Source: Tretioscincus oriximinensis
Lineage: Eukaryota > Chordata > Lepidosauria > Squamata > Gymnophthalmidae
Assembly: GCA_022410635.1 (NCBI GenBank)
Contig: JAJVDF010000003.1
Span: 3,714,667-3,778,666 of the forward strand
DNA length: 64,000 bases
Reading direction: 5' to 3'
In this document: piece after piece, positions 1 through 11,309 of the stretch
Layout: every line of letters begins with the position of its first letter
Position numbering within the stretch: position 1 is the stretch's first letter
Made by a program: the position numbers and the translations under genes
Notes under the pieces: model-generated
Told to the model about the DNA's origin: nothing
The model's database searches: none
What the model saw: the letters and a program-made list of their open reading frames with translations, nothing else

Positions 1-1721
1 AGAGGCTTATACAAGGTATATAAAGAATGGTCCTTTCTAAATTTGTTATTGGCTATATGATAATGAAATGCTTTTGAATAATGTATAATCAAAAGAAGTT
101 AAAAGTAATCTGTCTAATAGAGACATTTTGGAATCTTGGCCTTGGTCTATACTTTGGTCAACCTTTCTCCTGTGGACAGAAACAAACTTTGATGATATGG
201 GAATGTTCTTGCTCTCTAGTTGTTTTGCTTGTGAGTCCTACATTTTTCTTTGACAGAGTCTGCCAGATAAAAAACTCTTTCACTTTATCCAGAAAACCAG
301 ACTGGCTTAAATCAATATAAACTCAATAGCAAATATACAGAACAAATATAATATTAGAAACTTCCATTAAATTCCAAAATTGCTTGATAACAATAATCAC
401 CTAAACATAAGAATTCTGTAAAGATACCCTTTTCTTCATATTCTCTAAGGAGCCACGTGACCCCCTTGCTAGCAATAGAGATTCTGTCATCACCTCAAGT
501 ATAAAACAATTTAGGAAATTAAGCCTCTATTAATCTCCAAGACCATCTGCATACTTGGTGTAGTACAGATTTTTCTAGATCAATTATCCAAAACTGTTTG
601 AAATGTATTGAGCAAGTACTCAAGATAATTAAGAGGAAGGAGAAAAAAAACTTATTACCACTTTATTTACTATGCCAGGAGTAGTTTCATGTCCTTAACA
701 AGACAAACAAAAAAGTAACTTACCCATTGGTCATATAACTTCAGATGCTTGAAAACCACTCTAATTAATCTTGTGGATAATGCAGGGGGGAAATATTGTA
801 CAGCCTAAAACAATAAGGAACCCATTTATCAAATAAGTGAAAGAGATGAAGAGGAATCAGGCTCCATTGTATAATGAAATCCAGTTATTTAGCGGAATTC
901 TCTACTTCTGAACAAACAGCAACCAAAATCTGGTATTTCTGGAAATTGTTTTGTCATTTGAGCAAACTGAAACCATTTGGTATAATCATTTTTTCTTCTT
1001 GTAGACAACTTCATAGAATAGTTAATAACCAGACAGAAAAGGGATTCTTGTTTAAATTCACCAGCAAAAAAGTTTTTTAAGTCCAGGCCTTGAATGAACC
1101 AATAGCAAAAGCAACATAGTAAGCAGTAAGTACATCCCTGGATTTAAATAGCTTTCTTGTTGGCAAATTTCAAGGGAAATATCTGCTTTTTCTGCAAAAT
1201 AGAAAGGGATATTTTCAGTTATAAACAAATTTATTTCCTGAGGGAAAAAACAAACTTCCTTTAATAGTAAGAATAAACAATCCTGTTCATCATAAGGAAG
1301 TAGGAAAGGCACCATGTGATAAGAATTTTTTAGGAAAAAAAATGGTCTAGACAAGACAGGGGAACTCTTATCTGGGTTCAGAGAAATGGATTTTACATTC
1401 CCGCAGTATGCTTAAACCAATGAGTCATTTCTCCCCTGCATAAATAAGATGGTCAGGTCTGTTCAAAGCAATTACTCCCTAAGATAAAGTTACTAGCTTA
1501 TTTTATAGATACACATATCATAATATGGAACTGGATTGTGGTAGTAAAGGATCATACCGTTGATTTCTGAAAAAAGTGACTTATTAATAATTCAGTGAAT
1601 CACAGACCAATTATTTACAACTGTAGAAACAAAATTATTAAAGGAGACATGCAAAGAAAATTGAAATTCCACCGAGTTTTATTTTAGACACTTATAGAGC
1701 TACATATAGAGCACTTATAGA
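1..1721. other. Unannotated AT-rich DNA
   Basis: No gene, RNA or repeat family used elsewhere in the window is recognised here. Open frames are short (under 100 codons), start and stop at random and have no family resemblance. The composition is AT-rich with many short A or T runs, as expected of intergenic or deep intronic sequence. Confidence 0.6.
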
Positions 1722-2027
1722 GCAGGCCCAGATAGCTCAGTCGCTTAGGAATTCGTCTCTCACCTGGGAGATGGGGATTCGAAGCCCTGTGTGGGACGTG
1801 GGGAGCGGTGAGCAGATTCCACTAGCCTGTAGCTCTAGCCAACCCAGCTATTCGAAAGCATGAATTGCAAGAAATTGCAACTGACTGCAAGTAGATAAAT
1901 GGGAACCACCATAGCCTGGTGGGGAAGATAGAATGGAAGCCTTCGGGCAAAATATATCCTTGTAAGCCACTTTGAGTTGCTTTGAAAGGTGAGAAAAGCG
2001 GGGTATAAGAACCAAGTTCTTCTTCTA
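1722..2027 (+). repeat. SINE-A, tRNA-derived SINE, copy 1
   Basis: About 300 bp with a tRNA-like head. An A-box-like TAGCTCAGTCGC is followed about 40 bp later by a B-box-like GGATTCGAAGCC. A unique body follows (TAGCTCTAGCCAACCCAGCTA, GCAACTGACTGCAAGTAGAT) and a 3' tail of TTCTTCTTCT. The same order recurs at 34,022, 44,874 and, inverted, at 7,767, which defines the family. It would be transcribed by RNA polymerase III from the internal boxes and copied by a partner LINE. The A/B boxes identify tRNA ancestry, but the body is not a tRNA. Confidence 0.85.
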
Positions 2028-3902
2028 CATGGAAAAATATTCTAATGGCAGATTTAATGTGCACATACGCATGGGTTACATATTTTTGTCAACAATTCCA
2101 AGTAGGGTAATAGTTCCAATAAAAGTATAGATCCCTAATAAGTGTTATAATAATAGAACTATTCCATAAAATTAGTTAAGTTCTTCCCTTTAAGAACAAA
2201 GAAAAGGAAAAATATACCCTTTTACTGCTAAATTACAGGATATTTTATCCAACTTTTCTTCCAGATAACCAAAATAATCTTTTATAATGATGGGGGCTCC
2301 TGAAATGAAAATATCTGGTAGGGTGCCCGAAAATCTCGAGGAGCCCGGATTCATCTCACACATGGAATTTTAGTGGAACCACATCCTGGGTGGGACAGGA
2401 AGTGAAGTTACTCCGGTATTTCTAGAAGCAAATATGTCACTTCCAGTAAAATGGCTGTGCCCAGAGTTAGGCAAATTTTCTTAGATATCCATCCACGTGA
2501 TCTCTGATCATCTGTGAGGGATGTTATATCTGAGACTTCATGAGATTCGTATATAGCTCACAAGACTGCTCTTCCATGGGATAGCCTGAACAGAGTGAAG
2601 TTATACAATTGACCAATCAGAAGGCTTTTTATATTGCTTCAGTGTAGCAGACTAGCAGAACCCAAATGCAACATGTAACAATATAGCTGCTGGCAAAAAA
2701 ATATTACTCCAGCATTTAGAACTCAATGCTCTTAGAATGGACTCAGAAAGTCCATGCCAGTTTTTAATATTTGGTACAAAATATGCTTATACAGATAAAC
2801 CCTGGAGGTATAGAAATATACAATTTTATCCATTATCAGATTGCTCAAAAATAAATGGCTTTAGATGACATTGCTCTTTTTTAGATACGTTTATATTAAA
2901 TCGTATTTTTCCCCAGTGCACTTAAATATAGCACAATTTCACTGGATACTTTCATTGTCAATTCACTGACAGCAAATCAAAAGATATCAAAGGGTGTCAC
3001 CTTCTTTGATGATTAAATAGAAAATGCTACATAGATCTGTACTAATCCATTTATTTGAAATGGCAGATTAATATGTTGGTAGTTTGGGCATAATAGAACA
3101 AATTTTCAAAGTTGTGAGGTCTAAGTACAGCCCATCTAAGGCTTTGATTTTTTTTTTCCGGATGGAAATTGCTCTGTATTTTAACATATAGCTTTTAGTG
3201 CTAAACTAGTAATAGGAATTTGGCTTAATGGAACTAAGAACTGTAATTCTAACTCCACATTTCTGATGGAATGACTTGTTAATGTGCTTGGGATTAAAAA
3301 TGTATTCCATGTAATTAACTTCTTTCTTTGCACTTAATATTTTCATTTAGCAAATTTGTTTAATCAACAGCCAGGAGCACAAAAAATGTGCATTTTATCA
3401 AAGCAAATACTGCTTCAGGTTTCTCTTTCTCCTCAACAGAAACAAGATTGTAGGTCTGAAAATCCCAATAGTTTTGATTCTATTAGATTACCAGCATATG
3501 TGCAAAATTATTAGCTCTCATGAGTGAATTCTAGGTGGAAATGATTGTGCATGAGCAAATTGGGGATACATGTTAGGATGCTTTTGAAAGCACTTAAAAG
3601 AAATGAAAAGAAAAATACAAGACTGAATTCTTGGAGATAGCAAGATAATTTCTAGCTATGCTAATTTATTTCCTTGTTTGCATAGGATTAGTAATCTTGA
3701 GATACATGTCAAAAAAGCACCTCAGAGTATTTTAATACTCATGTTTCACATTGTGTTAATATTTAGTGTAATGCTATAAAGCTAATTTTCTCTAAACAAA
3801 CCTTTTTCCCTCCTGAAAATTTAGCAAGGGATCATCGTAGTACCTTAGAGACTAGCAGAAACAAAATATGGGCAAAAGATACCTGGAATTTCAAATGCTA
3901 GA
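2028..3902. other. Unannotated sequence
   Basis: No coding potential or known repeat is recognised. Roughly 2,290-2,620 is less AT-rich (GGGTGCCCGAAAATCTCGAGGA and neighbouring CpGs) and may be an old repeat, but no second copy occurs in this window. The remainder is AT-rich and featureless by eye. Confidence 0.5.
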
Positions 3903-4460
3903 GAGACTGATTGATTTCCATTCAATTCAGCTAATTTTGGTGTTTTCCGTGGTTGTAGATTTCAGAGAAACAGCCATGTTAGTCTGGGTTCAGATCTAGT
4001 AAGGAGATCTTGTAACATTTTAAAGACTAGCAACAAAAAGTGAGGCAGCAGGAGCTTCTGTAGACAAATGTACTTCTTCAGATGCTCCTGAACATGGGTA
4101 AGAGACCTGGGAGAGGATTACCATTCCATTCAGCTAATTTTGATGCTTTTCATAGTGGTAGATTTTTTTAAAAAAATATTTGTTTTAGTCCAGAATATTT
4201 AGCAAGGGAATCTCATAACACCTTAGAGAGCTTGCATCTTTAGACATGCCAATACATAGGCAAAGTTCTATTGAGATTGATGGATTTCCACTGCATTGAA
4301 CTAATTTTGGTGCTTTCCATTATGGTAGATTTCAGAGAAAAACCTGTATTAGTCTGGATCCAGAAAATCTAGGAAGAGTGTAGCACCTTAGAGACAGAAA
4401 AAGAAAGGCAGCATGAATTTTCATAAGCACTCTACTTCTTCAGATGCATGGGTTCCCCGC
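3903..4460 (+). repeat. Family B repeat, several head-to-tail units
   Basis: The unit has three landmarks in order: AGCCATGTTAGTCTGGGT; a CACCTTAGAGACTAACAAG-like core; and GACAAGTCTACTTCTTCAGATGC. Here it is preceded by a lead-in (GATTTCCATTCAATTCAGCTAATTTTGG) that recurs at about 4,120 and 4,285, so at least three partial units lie in tandem. The last unit ends near CTTCTTCAGATGCATGG. The family is the most abundant repeat in the window. Confidence 0.75.
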
Positions 4461-5367
4461 ACCCTCTACCCCCAGTTTAGTTCAGAACTTTAGGGCTGAA
4501 GATGGATTAAAGCAATGCATGGGAAGGGCACCAAGATAGCTGAAACAAGAGTAAGCTAATTACAATGCAAATTTAGGGATGTATATGCTATATGTATTCA
4601 GATCCGATCTGTAGATATGTTGAATATATTTCAGACAAAGATCTTGATCCAAAAAGAAATATGGCTGCTTATACGTTCAGTATCAACACTACATTTTAGA
4701 AGCACCAAGGCAAGACATTACAAATAGCTTGTTGGATAGCAGGAGACCATTAAAAATGGTTGCAAATTATTTTCTAAATCTTATTCATTAGATGCTTTAC
4801 AAAGTTATATGGCATATGCTATGCCTCTGCAGAGAAAAATAGTTTAAATTTGGTATTTGCTGCTAGTTTTATTTTGTATCCATGACATCTAACACTTGTC
4901 AAATCCATTTCAAAGGGAGACATTCTGTAGAACAATCCAGTACAATGCTCAGTCAAAGGATCATTCTAATCTGGAGCTCATTAATGGATAATCTTTTTAT
5001 CAATCTCCCTGCTCAATTAGGCCTGATTTGTCTGAAATGGGAAACTGTGGTGAGAATTATAAACTCTTTTAGTGTTCCACTAGTTTGATGTTTAGCTAAT
5101 GTGGAAATCCTAACCTAAGTCAAGATGTCATGCTGAGGAGGTTCCTTTGATCCTTCTAGGCTGTATATTAATCTACTAGGATAAAGAATGCTTTAAAAAA
5201 AACTCTTATGGAAATAATTTAACTGAAGTCGGAATATAATAAATATATGGTGCTGATTTCTGTTGGATTTAAGATTGCTATTAAAAATTATAGGACAGAA
5301 CGGCAACTTTGTGCTGCAGGCATTATAAGATGCACCTGTAAAACAAATGCCTGAGGACACAGTAAGT
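4461..5367. other. Unannotated sequence
   Basis: AT-rich DNA with no recognised repeat or gene. A 68-codon open frame at 4,882-5,088 has no family features and is regarded as chance. Confidence 0.5.
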
Positions 5368-6420
5368 GTCATGCCCCAGAGACCTTTATTAATCCCCTTT
5401 TTATTTTATCCAGCTATCCCTATAGTTTAGAGTGGGACTCAGTTGTTTCTGTATAGTTATTTTAGGAGGGAACCCTATTTAGACCCTATCCCTTTAAGAA
5501 TTCTGAAGGGAGGTCCTTAATTTCAGTTATATTTCCTCCCCTTCCCAGTTAAGTTTCATTTTGGGTGTAGCAGAGCTGGAGAAGAGCAAGCTTCAAACGT
5601 CCATGTGGTGAAAGAAACTCTTAAAGAAGTCAAAGTTGTGAAAGAAACACTCAAAGAAGGAAGAACTCCAAGAAACCTGAAAGAGCAAGTATTTAAAAAG
5701 GACTTGGGAGGGAACAGTTTTCTACCTTTATTTTTACATTTTAAAATAAACCCTTTTGTTTGAATGACTTTTGAGAGTTTTACCTTCTGTCCCTGGCAAG
5801 CAAATGACACCCAAATAGAGATGTAGCTTGGGGGGCAGAACACTAAGTCATCCCAGGAGTTGGTGGTGTTGGGAAGTGGCTGCTGTCAGTCGGCACAACA
5901 CCCTTGCTTCCTGGTTCAGAAAGGAGAGCCTTGGAACGGGCATGCCGATGCAAAGGGAGGCAAAGGGAGACAGGGACGATGGCAAGTGTATTTAAACATG
6001 TTGCCCCCTCCCTTCCTCACTCTTGCTTTCAGAGAGACAAGACCCTCCATCCCTTTCCCCAGGTTTTCTCTATAGTGATGGCTGAGTGCGGTGGTAGCGC
6101 AACTTGCCTGGCCACATGGGATAGTTCATAGCTGTTTGGGCAAATATCTCTTTGCTATCCCATAATTTGGTGACCCCGAGTCGAAGAGGAGATGCCTCTA
6201 TCCAGGCTTCCATCTTGGGAGCCCCGCAAAAACCTTGATCCTCAGGTGGTCTGCCTCAAACATGGGCTGGGCAGAGCTCACTGAGGTGTCAACTGGTGGC
6301 TGCCTTAAGCAAGGACTGGGCAGAGTTGGGCATGTGAGCAGGTATGGTGGCTTCCATCTGGTGCCAGGTGGGGCTCACAGGAGGCAAGCTGCAGGGTTCG
6401 CCAGCCCTAAGGAGGGGGTG
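5368..6420 (+). mobile_element. Candidate retrovirus-like LTR plus leader remnant
   Basis: The segment is richer in G+C than its flanks. It has a polyadenylation signal AATAAA at 5,745-5,750. At 6,168-6,179 lies TGGTGACCCCGA, identical over 12 bases to the start of the primer-binding site complementary to the tRNA-Trp 3' end used by avian retroviruses; it then diverges. A CA dinucleotide at 6,161-6,162 would end the LTR five bases before that site. TGTCATG at 5,368 is one possible LTR start, giving about 795 bp, but no terminal inverted repeat confirms it. No gag, pol or env coding sequence follows, so if correct the copy is a defective fragment. Boundaries are uncertain. Confidence 0.4.
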
Positions 6421-7194
6421 TGGTATATGTCCCTGGTTCCCCCCCAATTCAGGGCTGTGCAGGACTGTCAGCCAGATGTGCTGCCTTTCATACTCCTACC
6501 TTCCAGCCATGGCCTTATTACTACACTGATATAACTCTTAATGGTGCACAATCTCACAATGATTATTTCTTGAAGACAAATGTATGCTAATCCATTAATA
6601 AATTGTTGAAAGAATCTGTTGTTACCTATTCTTTGCCGATTTCCCTCTTGACCGCCAAAAACAAAAACATTATTTCCACTTGTTTCATGATAAATAATTA
6701 TTTCAGCTTGTTTCATTTTTATTGCTGCTTCTCTTTTGGGATCAGGCAAGTAAATAAGATATTAAGCTTCCTAAAAAAATTAACCTACTACCTTCTCCTC
6801 CCCACAGCCACAGGTCAAAAGGCTTAAGTAAGAATCTTTTTGAAAATAAAATCAGAGTTCTAACTGTTAAGATATATTCCATGCTTCTCTGATCTTTTCA
6901 CAGAAGGCCTTATTCTGGATTATATCTCAAAGTATGGACCTATCATCTTCATAATGATGTAGAATATGGTAAACCCAGAGACTTCTTTCACCAGTGATAA
7001 CTAGAGGTAAATTCTCTATTGAGTTTTGATATCTAAATACCTTTCATATTTATAAATATGAATATAAAGTATTAGCCATGAAATACTGATATCAAATGAA
7101 CATTTGAATATATATATATATATAAAATGGTAAGTGACCTACTTGGGATCCTGATTTATCCCATATCCAGCCTTGTGTGCAGCTAAAGTCTCGT
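6421..7194. other. Unannotated sequence with a short TA run
   Basis: No gene or known repeat is recognised. A short (TA)n run lies at about 7,112-7,125, with another small one near 7,281. Confidence 0.5.
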
Positions 7195-7722
7195 AGGCTA
7201 TATCCACACACCACTTGTATTTTATGGATTTTCATGATAATCTGGGGTATTGGCTTAATTCATCACTGCCATCCTTTTAAAATATATATATATTCTGATT
7301 TTTGCCATTTGGTCAGTGCCTGACAACTCTCCCATCAGCCATTTTGTTTGCTGGCTGCCAGAAGGAAGTCCAAGTCCCCAAGCAGATTCCTTTCCTTCAC
7401 CTCTGTGAACAGGCTGGCACTAGCCACGAGAGAGAGGGTGCACATAGGGTGAGTTGGCAGGTTACCTATCTGCTGCTTTCAGCCTGTGATTTGGTAGAGG
7501 AGGAGGGTGCTCACTGCAAGAAGGACAGAGAGAGTAGAACAGCTCCAACTCTTACCCTTTCTTGCCAGAATTAGCCACACAGCAGAACCTTTTTGGCACA
7601 ACTATAAAGCGGCTTGACAGTTGAGTTTCCTGGTAAACAAATACTTCAGTCCTGGAGAAGCATATGCAACAGAAATTTGACTGTCCGATGGATTATTGAC
7701 CCAATCTGGAGGCACCCAATAA
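7195..7722 (+). mobile_element. Family E non-autonomous DNA element, copy 1
   Basis: It begins AGGCTATATCCACACACC and ends near GGATTATTGACCCAATCTGGA. The interior contains CCCATCAGCCATTTTG followed by TTTGCTGGCTGCCA. The same landmarks in the same order occur at 20,262-20,988 and 23,131-23,885, where the far end reads TCTGGATACAGCCT or close to it, the approximate inverse of the first terminus. That terminal pattern and the lack of coding sequence suggest a non-autonomous transposon. Superfamily unknown. Confidence 0.6.
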
Positions 7723-7766
7723 AGATTTTACCTCTGTAAAAACCAGGAAGCTGGCCCTGTCTTTTT

Positions 7767-8064
7767 GAAGAAGAAGAATCTAGTTTTTATGCCTCACCCT
7801 TCTCACCCAAAATAATTCAGAGCTGAATTACAGGGTTAATTTTCACCTTACATCAATTCCTATATTCTCCACCAGGTTAATGGTGGTAATATGACACGTA
7901 GATTGCAATTTTACATTGCAAATCTACTATCTTTTGAATAGTTGAGTTGGCTAGAGCTGAATGCCTGTACAGGATGCTGACTCCTCTCCACGTCCGACAT
8001 AGGGCCTCAAAACTGGATCTCTCAGTTGAAAGACCGACTCGTTAGCAACTGCACCATTCATGCC
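7767..8064 (-). repeat. SINE-A, copy in reverse orientation, diverged
   Basis: Read on the minus strand it has the SINE-A order: tRNA-like head with GAGTCGGTCTTTCAACTGAG, GAGGCCCTATGTCGGACGTGG, TAGCTCTAGCCAACTCAACTA, and a GAAGAAGAA tail (plus-strand view) at 7,767. It is the most diverged of the four copies, so probably the oldest. Confidence 0.7.
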
Positions 8065-8103
8065 TTTCGTGCCTCTTACTGGTATGTTCTTTCAAAAATA
8101 GGA

Positions 8104-8352
8104 TTTATTTATTTATAGGTACTTCTATCCCATTCTATACCTGAAGGTCTCAGGGTAGCCAACCATAGGGAGGCACACATAGCTTTTGTTGGTTTCTCCA
8201 CCACAGACACCCTGTGAAGTAGGTGGGACTGAAGGAGTTCTAAAGAACTGTGACTGGCCCAAGGTCACTCAACTGGCTTTCAAGGAGGAGTGGGGAATTG
8301 AACCGGGAGGCTACCAGATAAGAGTCCAACATGCTAACCACTACACCAAACC
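8104..8352 (-). repeat. SINE-B, tRNA-derived SINE with LINE-like tail
   Basis: On the minus strand the head reads GTGGTTAGCATGTTGGACTC then GGTTCAATTCCCCACTCCTCC (B-box-like), followed by the core GTGACCTTGGGCCAGTCACAG, a design common in squamate tRNA-SINEs. The 3' tail, CCCTGAGACCTTCAGGTATAG plus a TAAA-rich end, matches the tail of the LINE at 63,300-63,715 rather than the tails of the other SINE-B copies. It may therefore be a chimera or a subfamily that shares its LINE partner's 3' end. Confidence 0.75.
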
Positions 8353-9588
8353 TGAGTTTACTGTACTCTATCCCTGTTGTTCACTTTACTTGGAGGTTCC
8401 AATGCATTTCATGTAAAATACTTACCATCTTATAAGTACATCAATTTTTTTCTATCTGATTCCAAAATTTAGTCAGCTACCATCAATGTCGGGGGAGGGG
8501 AATGCTGGATGTTTGGGGTTTTTTCTTAATTTTTAAAATTCATTTATCATTTTTTAAAAATATCCTATATTATATAGCAATCTATTCCTTGTTTGACCTT
8601 ATGTGAACAAATGGACTACAATAAAATAAGTGATATTAACTTATGTTCTGGGGTATACATACACCTCTAAATCTCCTGCAAACACGCTATTTATATAAAA
8701 ACCTTATTTTTGCAAACTTGACAATGTAATCAGTTTACAGTGCTATGGATTAAATATAACAGAACTATCTACTATTGAAAACTAAATGAAGCTTTTAACA
8801 ATAAGACACCAATTTATTCCCAAACTGGAATTTCTATTAGTATCTGATACTGCAAACTTCAAGTAATTAATCAAATTATTTGGCTATGCCTAATCAAGGA
8901 TTCATTGAAAACTAACACCAGTCAAATTTCTAAATTTCTCACTAGATGGAATGTATATGTATAGGTTAATGTGGTGTTGATCCAAGATTTAAAGGTATAG
9001 AGCTTACTAAATGAGATACCACACTACCAATTATCTTTTAAAGTATCACAAAATCAAGCCAGTCAAGACATAATTGGGGAAAATCTCAAGTGATAAATTT
9101 AACACACCTGGTAAAATAATCTTGGCTCTATCACTGGACATTTCATTTGCATTCTTTTTCAATTCTAAAAGTGTCTTTTGATGTACCCCTATCTTTTCTT
9201 CAAGGTCTGGAATTAATTAAACGCAGCTACAATCCTGGGATACTCTTCTATTTACATTATATTAAAATGGAATATTACCCAAAGCATACTCTAGTTATTT
9301 CATATATCATATAAAAATGTAAATAATGAAAGGCTTGAGAGAAAGCATATTAAATCAAGCTTTTATAGCAATAGGCTTTTTAAAATATTTGCTGCGGTAA
9401 AGCCACTTACTTGATCTTAATGACTGAGAAAAATCTGTATCTAGACCCAGTCTTTAAAACTTCACATTTAACATTACTGTGGTGTTTTAAGTTTAAAGAA
9501 AAAAACATTCTGAGCTTAGAAGAAACATTGTTCACCAACACACAAGGCCCTCATGCAAATATTCCCTATATGCTTGCAAGATTCAGGC
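8353..9588. other. Unannotated AT-rich sequence
   Basis: No gene or repeat shared with the rest of the window is recognised. Confidence 0.5.
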
Positions 9589-10003
9589 TGCGTGCACACA
9601 GCATATTTCTACCTCGATAGGAGCGAGACAAGGAAGACTCCAGCACTCAAGTCAAACGTTTTTGAGTAGTCATCCCACAGTAAATGCTGTTTATCCCANA
9701 ATAAATTATTGCTGGGATGTTCAGGCATCGTTCCAGAGAGCCTCCATCCTCTTGCGTCTGTGGCGGTGTGCTGGCATATGCACAAATTTGATGCAGCAGG
9801 ATAAAACAACCGAGAACGTGGCAGTTGTTTCCATAGGCTGCTGCAAGAAAAAAAAAAAGGTCGGGCTGCATGTGACGAGATCGAAGAGGCATTGGNCATG
9901 GAATATGGATGTTTTGTGTGCACAGACACGCGAGTGCTATATTCCAGAATATAACTTTATACCAGTTTTTACGGCGTGTGCGTGCAGCCTCAGACACAAG
10001 GGG
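9589..10003. mobile_element. Family D inverted-repeat DNA element, copy 1
   Basis: About 415 bp. The left end reads GGCTGCGTGCACACAGC and the right end GTGTGCGTGCAGCCTC, an imperfect terminal inverted repeat. A second copy in the opposite orientation lies at 44,484-45,215 and shares long interior blocks (CAGTAAAYRCYRTTTA, GGATATTCAGGCA, AACAACTGCCAYG). Open frames of about 115 codons cross it on both strands, but they are not conserved and are not treated as genes. Non-autonomous; superfamily not assigned. Confidence 0.7.
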
Positions 10004-10767
10004 GAAATTTAAAAAGGAAATTTAATGAAAATAAATATAGCATAGTAATCAGCTAATTTTTTATATGTTATTTACATTTATAACTGGATTTGTCATAGAT
10101 GATGGCAAATCATTTTCATAAATCTTCCATTTTTTAATCAATATCACAGTTTTTGTTCTGCAAGGTTAGTTCCTAAGATAATACTCAGCTGGAAAATTTC
10201 TCACTATTAAAATATGAAGTACTGTTACTTAATTGTTTTTTTTAAATGAAAAGTGGGGGAAGGTATTTTAATGGTCACTTGGTTTCAATAAAGAACAAGA
10301 ATTAAAAAAAGAATTAAGTAATTATTCAGAACAGGAATTCATTAGGCAATAAACTGTCCATAAAACTGATTTAAACACAGAACCTGACCCAGAAATTGAG
10401 CAAGATAATAGACCAAAGAATACACGCTTTAATAAAATCAGTAGGGCCAGATTCATCAGTAGTGCTACTTGTTTAATTCACTCTGCAATTTGGCTGAATA
10501 GAATCTTAAACATTTTAACTACTAATATATGGTGATTGTGTGCTCCATTGTTAGTGAAGGGTGAACTCCACTCAGCTGGTCTTGAAATTCATTAGATTTT
10601 GGAAAGTGCTTAGAAGATGTTAACAAATGTTTTCACACACACACATAAAAAACTGATCAGGAGGCAGAAAATCAAACAGATTTTGAAACACATAGGATGT
10701 CACCGGCATTTGCAGGAAAATCATCCCCTATCATGAACTGAGATTTCCTATACTAAAGATGCCTTCA
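10004..10767. other. Unannotated AT-rich sequence
   Basis: Nothing recognised apart from a minimal CACACACACACA run near 10,634. Confidence 0.5.
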
Positions 10768-11176
10768 CCTATTCTGGGCAGCCTGCAAATTTCTGGAATC
10801 TTGCTTGTTACTCCATCCCAGGGGCAATACTGAGAGAGCCAGCTTAGTAGCTATTGATATGCTTGACAACCATGAATTTGTCTAAGCCTATCTCAAAGCT
10901 TTCCAGGTTGGTGTTTACCTCCACCTTTTCTGGAAATGAAGAGGCCATACACCAATGAACCTCTGAAGAACCCCCAAACACACACACTTTCCCTTGTCCA
11001 TCTTTACTGTTCTTCCCATCAGCTTCACAGAAGGCCCCTGGTTCTAGTATTATGTGACAGAGATTTTTCTCCCTCTCTTTTTCCACCTTATCCATCCCAT
11101 GCATGTTTGTATGTACTTCAATCAGATTCCCTCTTCCAAACCATTTTTCAAGGTGGAAGACACCTAGACATTACAG
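10768..11176 (-). repeat. Old CR1 LINE fragment
   Basis: The minus-strand translation at 10,844-11,104 begins MHGMDKVEKEREKN and ends SFEIGLDKFMVVKHINSY. This parallels the carboxyl end of the younger CR1 at 14.7-16.2 kb ([12 protein letters not shown] ... SFKTGLDRFMDTKGINGY). The 3'-most part (GTCACACAGAGG and the AAGAACAT tail) is missing and divergence is high, so it is an old, truncated copy. Confidence 0.75.
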
Positions 11177-11265
11177 TCTGATTTCCTAAGAGTTTCAGTC
11201 CACAAGGCAATGGCAGTTGTGCTAGGCAGACACTGTGAATGTAATGATCACTGGTGTTTGGATGC

Positions 11266-11309
11266 TGCTCATCTGAAGATTTCAAACTAGTGAAATCTTC
11301 AGATGAGCA
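11266..11309. repeat. Perfect 18 bp hairpin
   Basis: The arms TGCTCATCTGAAGATTTC (11,266-11,283) and its exact complement (11,292-11,309) flank the 8-base loop AAACTAGT. Further out, TGATCACTGG near 11,245 and its near-complement CAGTGATCA near 11,347 allow an outer, interrupted stem. Possibly the centre of an old palindromic MITE. Confidence 0.8.

Noticed and set aside
1722..1800. Possible tRNA gene from A- and B-box-like motifs
   Set aside because: The boxes belong to a repeated 300 bp SINE, and the cloverleaf cannot be completed (no matching acceptor stem).
6116..6162. Complete small LTR defined by TGGGATAG / CTATCCCA
   Set aside because: Only 46 bp between the inverted pair, too short for an LTR. 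Kept only as a detail of the candidate leader region.
9609..10012. Overlapping 106-116-codon frames on both strands
   Set aside because: They overlie a family D inverted-repeat element, and the second copy at 44.5 kb does not conserve any of the frames.
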